The position numbers were made by a program, and so were the translations under genes. A stretch of DNA of 64,000 nucleotides, taken from contig JADJYK010000001.1 in NCBI GenBank assembly GCA_016719815.1, positions 372,001 through 436,000 on the forward strand. The letters run 5' to 3'. The stretch is from Chitinophagaceae bacterium (lineage in GTDB: Bacteria; Bacteroidota; Bacteroidia; Chitinophagales; Chitinophagaceae). Below are positions 19,001-26,440 of this stretch, piece by piece. The notes beneath the pieces are model-generated. The model saw nothing but the letters and a program-made list of their open reading frames with translations. It made no database searches and had not been told where the DNA came from. The first letter of the stretch is position 1. Each line of letters opens with the position of its first letter.

Positions 19001-21001
19001 GTACCAACCGCTGTTTGGACACCTGTAACAAACCTGTTTACTGATGCTGCCGCCACTGTACCTTATGTGGCTGGTGCAGCGGCTGCTACTGTTTACTTTA
19101 CAGCTTCACCTACAACACAAACAGCATATAACTATTCTGTAACAAGTGTATTAGGTACTTGCAGCTCTCCTACTTCAAATGTAACTGTAACTGTTAACCC
19201 GCTGCCAACTATCAGCGTATCACCTACCGGTCAGTGCGGTCCTGTTTCATTAACAGCTACAGGTACTTCAACAGCCTATGCGTGGAGTCCTGCAGCCGGT
19301 TTGAGCAGCACAACAGGTGCAACCGTAACGGCCGATCCACAATTGAATACCACATATACAGTTACCGGAACTATCACGGCTACTGGATGTACAAAAACTG
19401 CTACTACAGTAGTAAATGCAACCCCTGCTACACCTGTTGTATCGCCAACTGCTATTAGTATCTGTCAGGGCAATTCGACTCCGATCACTATTCAGGGGGT
19501 TACTATCACATCCCAAACCAGCACTGGTACGATTACAGTTCCAGCTGGAGCTCCTGCTGTTACCGCTGCGGGGCCGGCTTCACCGTATCCTACAGTTATC
19601 AGTATTGGTGGTTTGCCAACGTCCGGAGTAAGAGTGAAATCAGTTCAGATAAATGGTATTAACCACACATGGCCTGATGATATGGATATTTTACTGCAAG
19701 CACCAACGGGCACAAATGTTGTTCTGATGTCTGATGCAGGTGGCAGTAATGACTTAGTGAACACAAACTTTGTGTTTGATGATGCAGCAGCTTCTACATT
19801 GTCTGATGGAAACCTTAATGCTTCTGGCACTTATAAGCCCACAAACTATGATGTTTCAGATTCATGGGTTGCTCCTGGTCCTGGTGCCGTAGCTCAAGCT
19901 ACTCCTGCTCTTTCAATGTTTACCGGTAATCTGAATGGGAACTGGAACCTATATGTAGTGGATGATCTGGGTGGTGATGTTGGTTCAATTGCAAGCTGGA
20001 GCATTACTTTTGAAGTAGTGGGTGCCGTTTGGACACCAGCTACCGGACTTTATACAGATGCTGCAACAACAACAGCTTATACTGCAGGAACAATGTCACC
20101 GGCAGTGGTATATGCTAAGCCAACTACCACAACAACATATACAGCCAACAGGGCAAGTGTTACTTGTACTTCTGCAAATGCCACATCAGTAGTAACAGTT
20201 TATAATACAGTATCCATTACTACACAGCCTGCGAGTCAGACAGTTTGTAGTGGTGTTAATGTTACATTCAGTGTGGTGGCGTCAGGAAATTCTCAGTCCT
20301 ATCAATGGCAGTTAAGCACCAATGCTGGTTCTACCTGGACCAACATTACCAACGCTAATGCTGCTTCATTAACGCTGACAGCAGTTACAACAGCTATGAA
20401 TGCTTACCAGTACCGTTGTGTTGTAACAAATTCCTGCTTCACTGCAACTTCTAATGCTGCTGTGTTAACAGTAAATGCATTGCCAACAGTAGTGGCAACT
20501 GATTTGTGGAACCGCAGAATTTGTATCAGTGATACACTGGTGCCGCTGGTGGGTACACCAGCAGGTGGTAACTGGAGTGGTATAGGAGTTTCTGGTTTCA
20601 ATTTTGTTCCTCCTATTACTGCTGTAGGCACTTATGTTCTGACTTACACGTATACTAACACATCGGGTTGTACAGCTTCGGACACAACTAAGGTTGTGGT
20701 GGTGGATTGTCCTGAAAGACTCAGGTTGTTAAGGGATAATGCAGTTATTCTGTATCCTAACCCTAACAACGGCCAGTTTAATATCAGGATGAACAGCGTC
20801 TTGTATAACTACCTTGGTATGGATGTTTATACAACAGCCGGACAGAGAGTTTATCAGAAAGTATTCACCGGACTGGTATATGGAAGGGTGGTTCCGATTA
20901 ACCTGACCCATCTGCCTCAGGGAGTTTACATGATTAAGTTCTTCTATGATGACGGGGCAAGAACATCAGAAAAAGGCTTCCCGGTTCTTATTGGCGAATA
21001 A
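16043..21001 (+). CDS. Large secreted protein with P-domain-like repeats and T9SS tail
   Basis: 1652-residue secreted protein. A signal peptide at about residues 12-40 (SFALFLLAAFLSTNVLYSQ) is followed by a beta-sandwich near residues 110-270. Three domains resembling the proprotein convertase P-domain lie at about residues 402-558, 824-990 and 1159-1326, with repeated signatures such as SHTWPSDVDVLVQSPTG, NGNWNLFVVDDLGGD and SWSITFEV. Ig-like or PKD-like segments lie between (TYQWKSS, YQWQLSTNAGSTWTN). The C-terminus from about residue 1566 (ILYPNPNNGQFNIRM ... GVYMIKFFYDDG) is a Por secretion tail, which directs export by the type IX system and often surface attachment. Low-complexity Thr/Ala/Gly linkers abound. 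It is likely an adhesin or cell-surface protein; no catalytic motif is visible. Confidence 0.85.
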   Translation: MQKIYIAKYAAIAKKLITINKSFALFLLAAFLSTNVLYSQITQRVSGSADRACSRTEAEKEFFFKQATDFRNVIQEKNAVLVAEKKAGRVTGVPYLDACVNGNIIGDGGFEATNASTFANPFWTSTSSSFGTSLCNVASCGTGGGTAGPRTGSFWVWFGGTSSAEVGTAEQSIVFPTGAVSVTLNYYLRIGSVTAPFDATMVVKVDGVTQTTYTEPSTAEAAYTLRTLDLTAYADGLPHVIRFEYNNPAGSGNSNFTVDDVSLDVVCSPCTGTPTAGTITGPATPVCAGSPVALALSGATSGTGITYQWKSSATAGGPYTNIVGATSATYNFSASATAYYICTVTCTASASSADTPEFTVNVSSPVHSGVSATPNSMCSGSSTVIAGTASGGLFAGGYGVLASSGTINLAIPDNNATGASSSITLPATTITAAGDLTVRVNMTHTWTGDVALRLTGPCGTTYLFDRPGVTPPATCCGNSGDLSGIYTFTLSAASIIPESGGGTIAAGSYLPSDANGASHSWTGLTFPCAAGGSWTLTATDGAGGDLGTIVSWEILGPITLGAYSHTLTGPGTIVQNPATGPNGGTANFSVSAIPAGNHVYVLTSTDGTGCSVSSNIPVTVSSTPVITTQPVNRVICQNGNTTFAPVFTSGTPPTFQWQISTAGAGGPWTNLVNVAPFSGVTTGTLTLTGTGLAYNGNYFQCIITNVCGTTTTTPAMLTVNPLPVVNSGPSGLCAPVTIIASGNANTWAWTPATGLNTTTGTTVIASPTTTTVYTVTGTITATGCQNSASVTVLGTPATPAVTPANPVICAGTIQPLTVTPITNTVTYTGAAMNMATSPSGPASVYPAIINVSGLPTSGVRVKSVTLNGVSHTWPSDVDVLVQSPTGTNVIVMSDRGGSTDIINANLVFDDAAAAILPTTAISSGTYKPSNTDSPDNFAAPGPGSITNVNPTLSTFTGNFNGNWNLFVVDDLGGDGGSVTSWSITFEVPTAVWTPVTNLFTDAAATVPYVAGAAAATVYFTASPTTQTAYNYSVTSVLGTCSSPTSNVTVTVNPLPTISVSPTGQCGPVSLTATGTSTAYAWSPAAGLSSTTGATVTADPQLNTTYTVTGTITATGCTKTATTVVNATPATPVVSPTAISICQGNSTPITIQGVTITSQTSTGTITVPAGAPAVTAAGPASPYPTVISIGGLPTSGVRVKSVQINGINHTWPDDMDILLQAPTGTNVVLMSDAGGSNDLVNTNFVFDDAAASTLSDGNLNASGTYKPTNYDVSDSWVAPGPGAVAQATPALSMFTGNLNGNWNLYVVDDLGGDVGSIASWSITFEVVGAVWTPATGLYTDAATTTAYTAGTMSPAVVYAKPTTTTTYTANRASVTCTSANATSVVTVYNTVSITTQPASQTVCSGVNVTFSVVASGNSQSYQWQLSTNAGSTWTNITNANAASLTLTAVTTAMNAYQYRCVVTNSCFTATSNAAVLTVNALPTVVATDLWNRRICISDTLVPLVGTPAGGNWSGIGVSGFNFVPPITAVGTYVLTYTYTNTSGCTASDTTKVVVVDCPERLRLLRDNAVILYPNPNNGQFNIRMNSVLYNYLGMDVYTTAGQRVYQKVFTGLVYGRVVPINLTHLPQGVYMIKFFYDDGARTSEKGFPVLIGE

Positions 21002-21027
21002 ACTAATAATTGCAATTACAGTAATTA

Positions 21028-21058
21028 CATCCCCGGATATTCCGGGGATGTTTTTTTT
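21028..21058 (+). terminator. Strong rho-independent terminator
   Basis: Perfect 10-bp stem CATCCCCGGA/TCCGGGGATG with a 3-nt loop, followed by eight T (21051-21058), directly after the large secreted protein gene. Confidence 0.93.
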
Positions 21059-21076
21059 GCTCAACTTTACAATGAA

Positions 21077-21775
21077 ATGGGAATGGTATTAAGAAAAATA
21101 TTATTGAAGAATCAATTGCACTTTAGCCCGGTAGTTCCGTTTAATCAGCAAACAGACAGGATCGTTAAAATTGATTTGTCCTCAACGAACAGGCTTTTTA
21201 CAAGTGAAATTTATAAAGATATAAATGCGTTTACCACATTCATTAATGATTATCGGGAAAAAACAAATGCCCTTTATGCGATTGGCGGATATGGTGAATT
21301 GCGGAATGTTTACAGCACTAGCACTGTTTTTGATGCGGTTACGGGTGGAAAAGAACCAAGACGATTACACCTTGGTACCGATATATGGGGCGCTGCCCGC
21401 ACATCTGTAATGGCTCCTCTCAACGGAACTATACACAGTTTTGCCAATAATAATAAGGCAGGTGATTATGGTGCAACAATAATATTAAGGCATGAGCTTG
21501 ACAACAAAGTATTTTATACACTTTACGGACATCTAAGCCTTCGCTCCATAAAAGACCTGGTTGAAGGACAAACTGTTCAGCAGGGAGAAGCTATTGCCGA
21601 GTTTGGAATTTCAGAGGAAAATGGAACGTGGCCTCCACATCTCCATTTCCAGGTAATTGAAGATACAGGAAACTGTTACGGAGATTATCCTGGTGTTTGC
21701 GCTAATTCAGAGAAAGAGATGTATCTGGCAAATTGTCCTGATGGCGATTTGATACTGGCTCTCAACCGGTTTTAA
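21077..21775 (+). CDS. M23-family metallopeptidase
   Basis: 232-residue protein with a LytM/M23 domain. The zinc ligands are recognisable: RRLHLGTDIWG (HxxxD), the later YTLYGHLS, and PPHLHFQVIE (HxH). M23 enzymes cut peptide cross-links in peptidoglycan. No clear signal peptide or membrane segment is visible at the N-terminus (MGMVLRKILLKNQLHF), which is odd for a wall hydrolase, so it may be cytoplasmic or exported in another way. In some Bacteroidota this domain is the C-terminal part of larger proteins. A nearby ATG at 21072 is in another frame and runs straight into a stop. Confidence 0.85.
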   Translation: MGMVLRKILLKNQLHFSPVVPFNQQTDRIVKIDLSSTNRLFTSEIYKDINAFTTFINDYREKTNALYAIGGYGELRNVYSTSTVFDAVTGGKEPRRLHLGTDIWGAARTSVMAPLNGTIHSFANNNKAGDYGATIILRHELDNKVFYTLYGHLSLRSIKDLVEGQTVQQGEAIAEFGISEENGTWPPHLHFQVIEDTGNCYGDYPGVCANSEKEMYLANCPDGDLILALNRF

Positions 21776-22039
21776 GCCCTGTTTATCTAATTTGATGCCT
21801 GCCAAAATCAATTTTTGTGATATTTTGCGTTCTTAAAAAGAATCCGTATCGAAGTATAGTCGGCTGTTTTTGGAGTAGAAGTGAGGGAATATGGCTGGCC
21901 AATGCGAGGTGTTAACAACGTCTTTTTTGTTTAATGGTTAATATGGCGAAAAATGCCAATACCCCCTGAGAACAGGGGGTATTTGTTTTATAGGGAAATA
22001 AAAATTATTTGTCCGCATTACTGTTACTAAATTTACAGT
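21776..22039. other. 264-bp intergenic region upstream of ruvB
   Basis: No protein gene is visible. It contains a T-rich tract at 21922-21927 and the perfect hairpin at 21958-21983. A small RNA ending at this hairpin is possible, but I recognise no known RNA family. Confidence 0.4.
21958..21983 (+). terminator. Perfect 11-bp hairpin upstream of ruvB
   Basis: AATACCCCCTG/CAGGGGGTATT with AGAA loop (21958-21968 with 21973-21983), followed by TGTTTTAT. It ends no obvious gene, since the M23 gene stops 180 bp earlier. Confidence 0.65.
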
Positions 22040-23073
22040 ATGGCAAATTCTAACCTGAACAGTGAGGAAGAACAACTTACGGCGGCTGATAAGGTTTTTG
22101 AAAACACCATTCGCCCGGCTGTTATTAATGAGTTTGCCGGGCAGGATCAGATAATTGAAAACCTTCGCATTTTTATTAAGGCAGCAAAAATTCGTGGCGA
22201 AGCCCTCGACCATGTGCTTTTTCATGGCCCGCCAGGTTTAGGGAAAACCACATTGTCGAGAATTGTGGCAAATGAGTTAGGGTAAATATCAAAGAAACTT
22301 CTGGCCCTGTTATTGAAAAGCCCGGCGATCTTGCCGGTCTGCTTACCAGTCTTGAAGCCAACGATGTGTTGTTTATTGATGAAATACACCGGCTGAGTAC
22401 GGTGGTGGAAGAGTACCTGTATGCGGCTATGGAAGATTACCGCATTGATATTATGATTGACAGCGGCCCCAATGCAAGGAGTATCCAGATAAATCTGAAT
22501 CCTTTTACACTTATTGGAGCAACCACAAGAAGCGGGTTACTTACAGCGCCGCTGCTGTCAAGGTTTGCTATTAAATCGAGGCTGGAATATTATACTTCTG
22601 CAGTACTGAATAAAATAATCTTTCGTTCAGCAGGAATTTTGGGAACAAAAATTTCCAGAGAAGCGGTGGAAGAAATTGGCCGCCGAAGCCGCGGCACTCC
22701 CCGTATTGCAAATGGATTACTGCGCAGGGTAAGAGATTTTGCACAAGTGCTGAATGACGGTGATATTGATTTTGGCATTACACAACATGCTTTAAAAGCC
22801 CTCAATGTAGATGAACATGGGCTGGATGATATGGATAACCGTATTCTTTCCACCATCATAGAAAAGTTTAAAGGCGGACCGGTTGGCATAACCACAATAG
22901 CCACTGCAGTTGGAGAGGAGGCCGGAACACTGGAAGAAGTATATGAACCGTTCCTGATACAGGAGGGTTTTTTGCAAAGAACTCCGAGAGGCAGGGAAGC
23001 AACAGACAAGGCTTATGAGCATTTGGGTAAAGCAAAGCCAGGGACTCATCCCACCCAGAACCAGATTTGGTAA
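22040..23073 (+). CDS. ruvB: Holliday junction branch migration ATPase RuvB, frameshifted
   Basis: Hexameric AAA+ motor that drives branch migration with RuvA. About 344 residues after correction. Walker A is [18 protein letters not shown], Walker [12 protein letters not shown], sensor 1 [17 protein letters not shown], and sensor 2/arginine region [20 protein letters not shown]. The C-terminal winged helix contains [20 protein letters not shown] and [13 protein letters not shown]. The frame is broken at GGG 22280-22282, where one extra G would give [15 protein letters not shown]. As this is a conserved housekeeping gene, a sequencing deletion is the likely cause. Confidence 0.95.
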
Positions 23074-23089
23074 GCAGCATTATGGGGAA

Positions 23090-23476
23090 ATGAAATGTCA
23101 GAATAAAAAAGTACTAATGAAATATGCCTTATCTGCATTCCTGCTGATTCTCCTGTCTTGTAAGAAGACGGAGCAGCCGTGTGGCTGTGTTACACCTTAC
23201 CAGATTTATTATCTAAGGGCAGAAGTTGTGCAAACCAAAGATATTAATTGCGGCAGGCCGGTTTTGTCTTTTTTAGAGAATTCTGTCCGAATCCGGACTC
23301 TAACTGGTCAGCAGGACTTTGCTTATATTGGTGAAGGACTCCCGGCTGCGATGAATCAGCAATCAAAGAAGCTATATGTTGATGTGCGGTTATTAAAGCC
23401 GGAAGAAACATTTGCCTGTATTACTTATGGAATTAGTCATCCAGGTATTAAGATACTGGATGCAAAAGAACGATAG
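23090..23476 (+). CDS. Small lipoprotein, unknown
   Basis: Up to 128 residues. A hydrophobic segment (YALSAFLLILLSC) ends in a probable lipobox Cys, followed by KKTEQPCGCVTPYQIYYL. Two starts are possible: ATG 23090 and ATG 23117 (MKYALSAF). The open frame also runs back into ruvB, but that part is not family-like. The mature part is about 105 residues with five further Cys, and I do not recognise it. It lies 16-43 bp after ruvB on the same strand and may be co-transcribed. Confidence 0.65.
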   Translation: MKCQNKKVLMKYALSAFLLILLSCKKTEQPCGCVTPYQIYYLRAEVVQTKDINCGRPVLSFLENSVRIRTLTGQQDFAYIGEGLPAAMNQQSKKLYVDVRLLKPEETFACITYGISHPGIKILDAKER

Positions 23477-23564
23477 CTTTGACTTTTTCAGAATCTGTGG
23501 TAAGAAAAAAAGGATTATGAGCAAGTCCTCCTAATCCTTATAAATCAAAAAAATCGTGGTTCTC

Positions 23565-24259
23565 TTATTGTACAACTAAACGGAATCCGTTTCCGTGAAT
23601 ATTCACAATCTCAATCTTCTCGTCATCTTTCAGGTACTTTCTTAGCTTGGCAATATAGACATCCATACTGCGGCCATTGAAGTAGGTATCGCTACCCCAT
23701 ATTTTTTAAGAGCTTGTTCTCTGGGCAGTAAATCATTCAGGTGTTCAGCCAGCATTTTCAGCAATTCATTCTCTTTGGGTGATAATGTTTGCGTAATGCC
23801 GTTATGAATAAGCTGGCGCAGTTTGGGGTTGAAGTGATAGCTGGCCAGGTCAAATTCTTTGTTTTCGCTTTCTTTATTCTGCTCTTCGTTGCGTTTCAGT
23901 ATAGCTTTTATTTTCATCAGCAGCACCTCACTGTCAAACGGCTTTGTGATATAATCATCGGCACCGAGTTTATAGCCCTGTATCACATCCTCTTTCATAG
24001 TCTTGGCACTCAGGAAGAACAGTGGAATATCCGGGTCTATATCCCTAATTTCTTCAGCCAGTGTAAAGCCGTCCATATTGGGCATCATCACATCCAGCAG
24101 GCAGAGGTCAAATTTTTCCCGTTGAAAAGCAGCAAGGCCCAGACGGCCGTCTCTTTCCAGCGTTACATCATAATCGTTCAGTTCAAGGTAGTTTTTCAGT
24201 ACACTTCCCAGGTTAGGGTCATCTTCGCACAACAAAATTTTAGGTTTCTTAATGTCCAT
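23565..24259 (-). CDS. OmpR-family response regulator, frameshifted
   Basis: Two-component regulator of about 231 residues. The receiver domain (residues 5-120) has the acidic pair in ILLCEDDPN, the phospho-Asp in FDLCLLDVMMPNMDG and the Lys of DYITKPFDSEV. A linker is followed by a winged-helix DNA-binding domain with LSPKENELLKMLAEHLNDLLPREQALKK. The frame breaks at the T run 23702-23707 (plus strand). Adding one base continues into IWGSDTYFNGRSMDVYIAKL and ends GNGFRLVVQ at 23565, a typical C-terminal wing. I start at ATG 24259 (MDIKKPKILLCEDD) although the frame is open further. No histidine kinase gene is adjacent. Confidence 0.92.
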
Positions 24260-24372
24260 GGTTCGTAGTTTTAATTGTTCTTGAAGCAAATAAAGTTAAA
24301 GCATTTCGGGGGTTCAAGTATCCGGACTGAATATTTTGTTAAAACACAAATACTTCTGCACCGTTACTGTTA

Positions 24373-24380
24373 TACTTTTG
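24373..24380 (+). promoter_or_regulatory. TAnnTTTG -7 element upstream of the GroES-like gene
   Basis: TACTTTTG matches the Bacteroidota -7 consensus TAnnTTTG, 25 nt before ATG 24406. No convincing -33 TTTG at the usual spacing is visible. Confidence 0.5.
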
Positions 24381-24405
24381 CAGTATATACTATAAAAACT
24401 GTGCC

Positions 24406-24777
24406 ATGCATATAACTTCCGATAACCGTTTAAAAAAACTGATAGTGATTGGTGACCGGATACTGATAAAGCCCACCCGGCCGGATGAACGTACCGCCAG
24501 CGGACTGTACCTGCCGCCGGGTGTGCAGGAGAAAGAAAAAGTGCAGCAGGGTTATGTTATAAAAACTGGCCCGGGCTATGCCATCCCAATGCCAGTGGAA
24601 GATGAATCGTGGAAGGGGGAAGATGATAAAGTGAAATATGTGCCACTGCAGGCCCGTGAAGGTGACCTTGCTATCTTTCTGCTCAGCGGTGCCACAGAGG
24701 TAATGTATGAAAACGATAAATATTTCATTGTGCCGCAAAGTGCCATACTTATGCTGGAACGGGAAGAAGATTTATAG
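24406..24777 (+). CDS. GroES/Cpn10-like co-chaperonin family protein
   Basis: 123-residue protein with the Cpn10 fold signature VIGDRILIKPTRPDERTASGLYLPPG and the later VQQGYVIKTGPG. True GroES is about 95 residues and lies beside groEL; this one is longer, with a charged insert (PMPVEDESWKGEDDKVKY), and there is no groEL nearby. Such stand-alone paralogues occur in many Bacteroidota. Whether it caps a chaperonin or has another role cannot be told from sequence. Confidence 0.85.
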   Translation: MHITSDNRLKKLIVIGDRILIKPTRPDERTASGLYLPPGVQEKEKVQQGYVIKTGPGYAIPMPVEDESWKGEDDKVKYVPLQAREGDLAIFLLSGATEVMYENDKYFIVPQSAILMLEREEDL

Positions 24778-24819
24778 ATAAAAACAAACTTTCAATTAAC
24801 TTTCCGAAAATTTTACAAC

Positions 24820-26365
24820 ATGGCAGACAGTGCAAAATTTCTCGAAACCATCAAAGCAGGATATACTTTTAAAGGAGAATCGTTTAAACTGGGCTGTGCT
24901 ATGCTTGATGGTGCAGTGGTAACAGGTGCCGATGTGCTGGTGCCTTTTAAAACACTCAACCGCCACGGATTGATTGCCGGTGCCACCGGAACGGGTAAAA
25001 CAAAAACACTGCAAGTACTTGCTGAAGGATTGAGCGATGCGAGCATTCCGGTGCTAATGATGGATATTAAGGGTGACCTGAGCGGTATTGCTGCTGCCGG
25101 TACTGTGAATGACAAAATAACAGACCGATGCCAAAAGTTGGGAGTGGAGTTTAAACCCATCGGATATCCTGTTGAGTTGCTTACGCTCAGCGAACAGAAA
25201 GGAGCAAGGCTAAGGGCAACAGTGAGTGAGTTTGACCCGGTGTTATTATAAAAAATTTTGGGGTTAAATGATACGCAGGGCGGCTTTGTGGCCATGATAT
25301 TCAAGTATTGTGATGATAATAAACTGCCATTACTTGACTTAAAAGATTTTATTAAGGTATTGCAATTTGTAAGTGATGAAGGAAAGGCTGAACTGGAAAA
25401 AGCCTATGGTAAAATTTCCACCACTTCCACCGGAACAATCCTGCGGAAAGTAATTGAATTGCAGCAGCAGGGTGCTGATGTGTTCTTTGGAGAAAAGAGT
25501 TTTGAAGTGGATGACCTGATGCGCATCAATAGTGATGGCCGTGGCGTAATCTCAATCGTTCGTGTTACCGATTTGCAGGACAGACCTAAATTGTTTTCAA
25601 CATTTATGTTGCAGCTGCTGGCAGAATTATATGCAACGAATCCTGAAGAAGGAGACCTTGATAAACCAAAGCTGGTGATGTTTATAGACGAGGCGCATCT
25701 TATCTTCCAGGAAGCCAATGAGGCATTGTTACAGCAGATTGAAACGATTATAAAACTCATCCGCTCAAAAGGCATTGGAATTTACTTCTGCACACAAAAC
25801 CCGATGGATGTACCTGCATCGGTGCTGGCGCAACTGGGCCTTAAGGTTCAACATGCCCTCCGGGCCTTTACTGCCGCCGACAGAAAAGTAATAAAGCAGA
25901 CATCAGAGAACTATCCCGAAACAGAGTTTTATACTACGGAAGACCTGATAACGCAACTGGGAACCGGTGAGGCATTGGTAACTATTTTAAACGAAAAAGG
26001 AATCCCCACCCCGCTTGCACATTGTATGATTCGTCCTCCGCAAAGCCGTATGGACATACTGACGGAGTTGGAGATTGACAGCCCGGGTGAGCAAATCGAA
26101 ACTGGCATCAAAGTATAATGAAGTAATTGACAGCAAGAGTGCTTATGAAATCCTGACGGAGAAGATGGAGGAAGCTGCAAAAAGAGAAGAGAAGGGAGAA
26201 TCCGAAGAAAAGGAAGAAAAAAAATCCACAAAAAAAGAGAAAGGCTTTTTTGATAACCCTGTTGTAAAAAGTATGACCAGAACTGCGGGTAATTCTATCG
26301 TCAGAACATTGCTTGGTGTGCTAGGTCTTGGAGGCAGAAGCCGTAGCAGAAAGAGTCTGTTCTGA
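24820..26365 (+). CDS. HerA-like ATPase (DUF853), interrupted by a stop and a frameshift
   Basis: About 514 residues. Walker A is GLIAGATGTGKTKTLQVLAE and Walker B LVMFIDEAHLIF; MDIKGDLSGIAA and GIYFCTQNPMDVPASVLAQLG are typical of the DUF853 branch of HerA/FtsK-like ATPases, whose role is poorly known. Two defects: an in-frame TAA at 25249-25251, where family members have Ser (VLL-stop-KILGLNDTQ), one base from TCA; and a +1 shift near 26068-26075 before RVSKSKLASKYNEVID. The C-terminus is Lys/Glu-rich, then a conserved SMTRTAGNSIVRTLLGVLG tail. The intact remainder suggests sequence error, but the stop is a substitution, so a true pseudogene is possible. Confidence 0.82.
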
Positions 26366-26428
26366 TCAGTTGAAACATACAGCATTATCTTTCTGTTAAT
26401 TTATCATTAACAAGAGCATGGCGTTGTT

Positions 26429-26436
26429 TATTTTTG
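26429..26436 (+). promoter_or_regulatory. TAnnTTTG -7 element, 4 nt before a start codon
   Basis: TATTTTTG ends at 26436 and the sulfatase-like gene starts at ATG 26441. Initiation the usual few bases downstream would give a leaderless or near-leaderless mRNA. Confidence 0.5.
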
Positions 26437-26440
26437 TGCC

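Noticed and set aside
16900..20500. Repeats in the large secreted gene as a CRISPR array or mobile repeat
   Set aside because: The repeats are long, imperfect, in frame and match protein domains.
23015..23089. Longer start for the lipoprotein gene inside ruvB
   Set aside because: It would add a non-signal extension overlapping the conserved end of ruvB; a start at 23090 or 23117 gives a proper lipobox signal.
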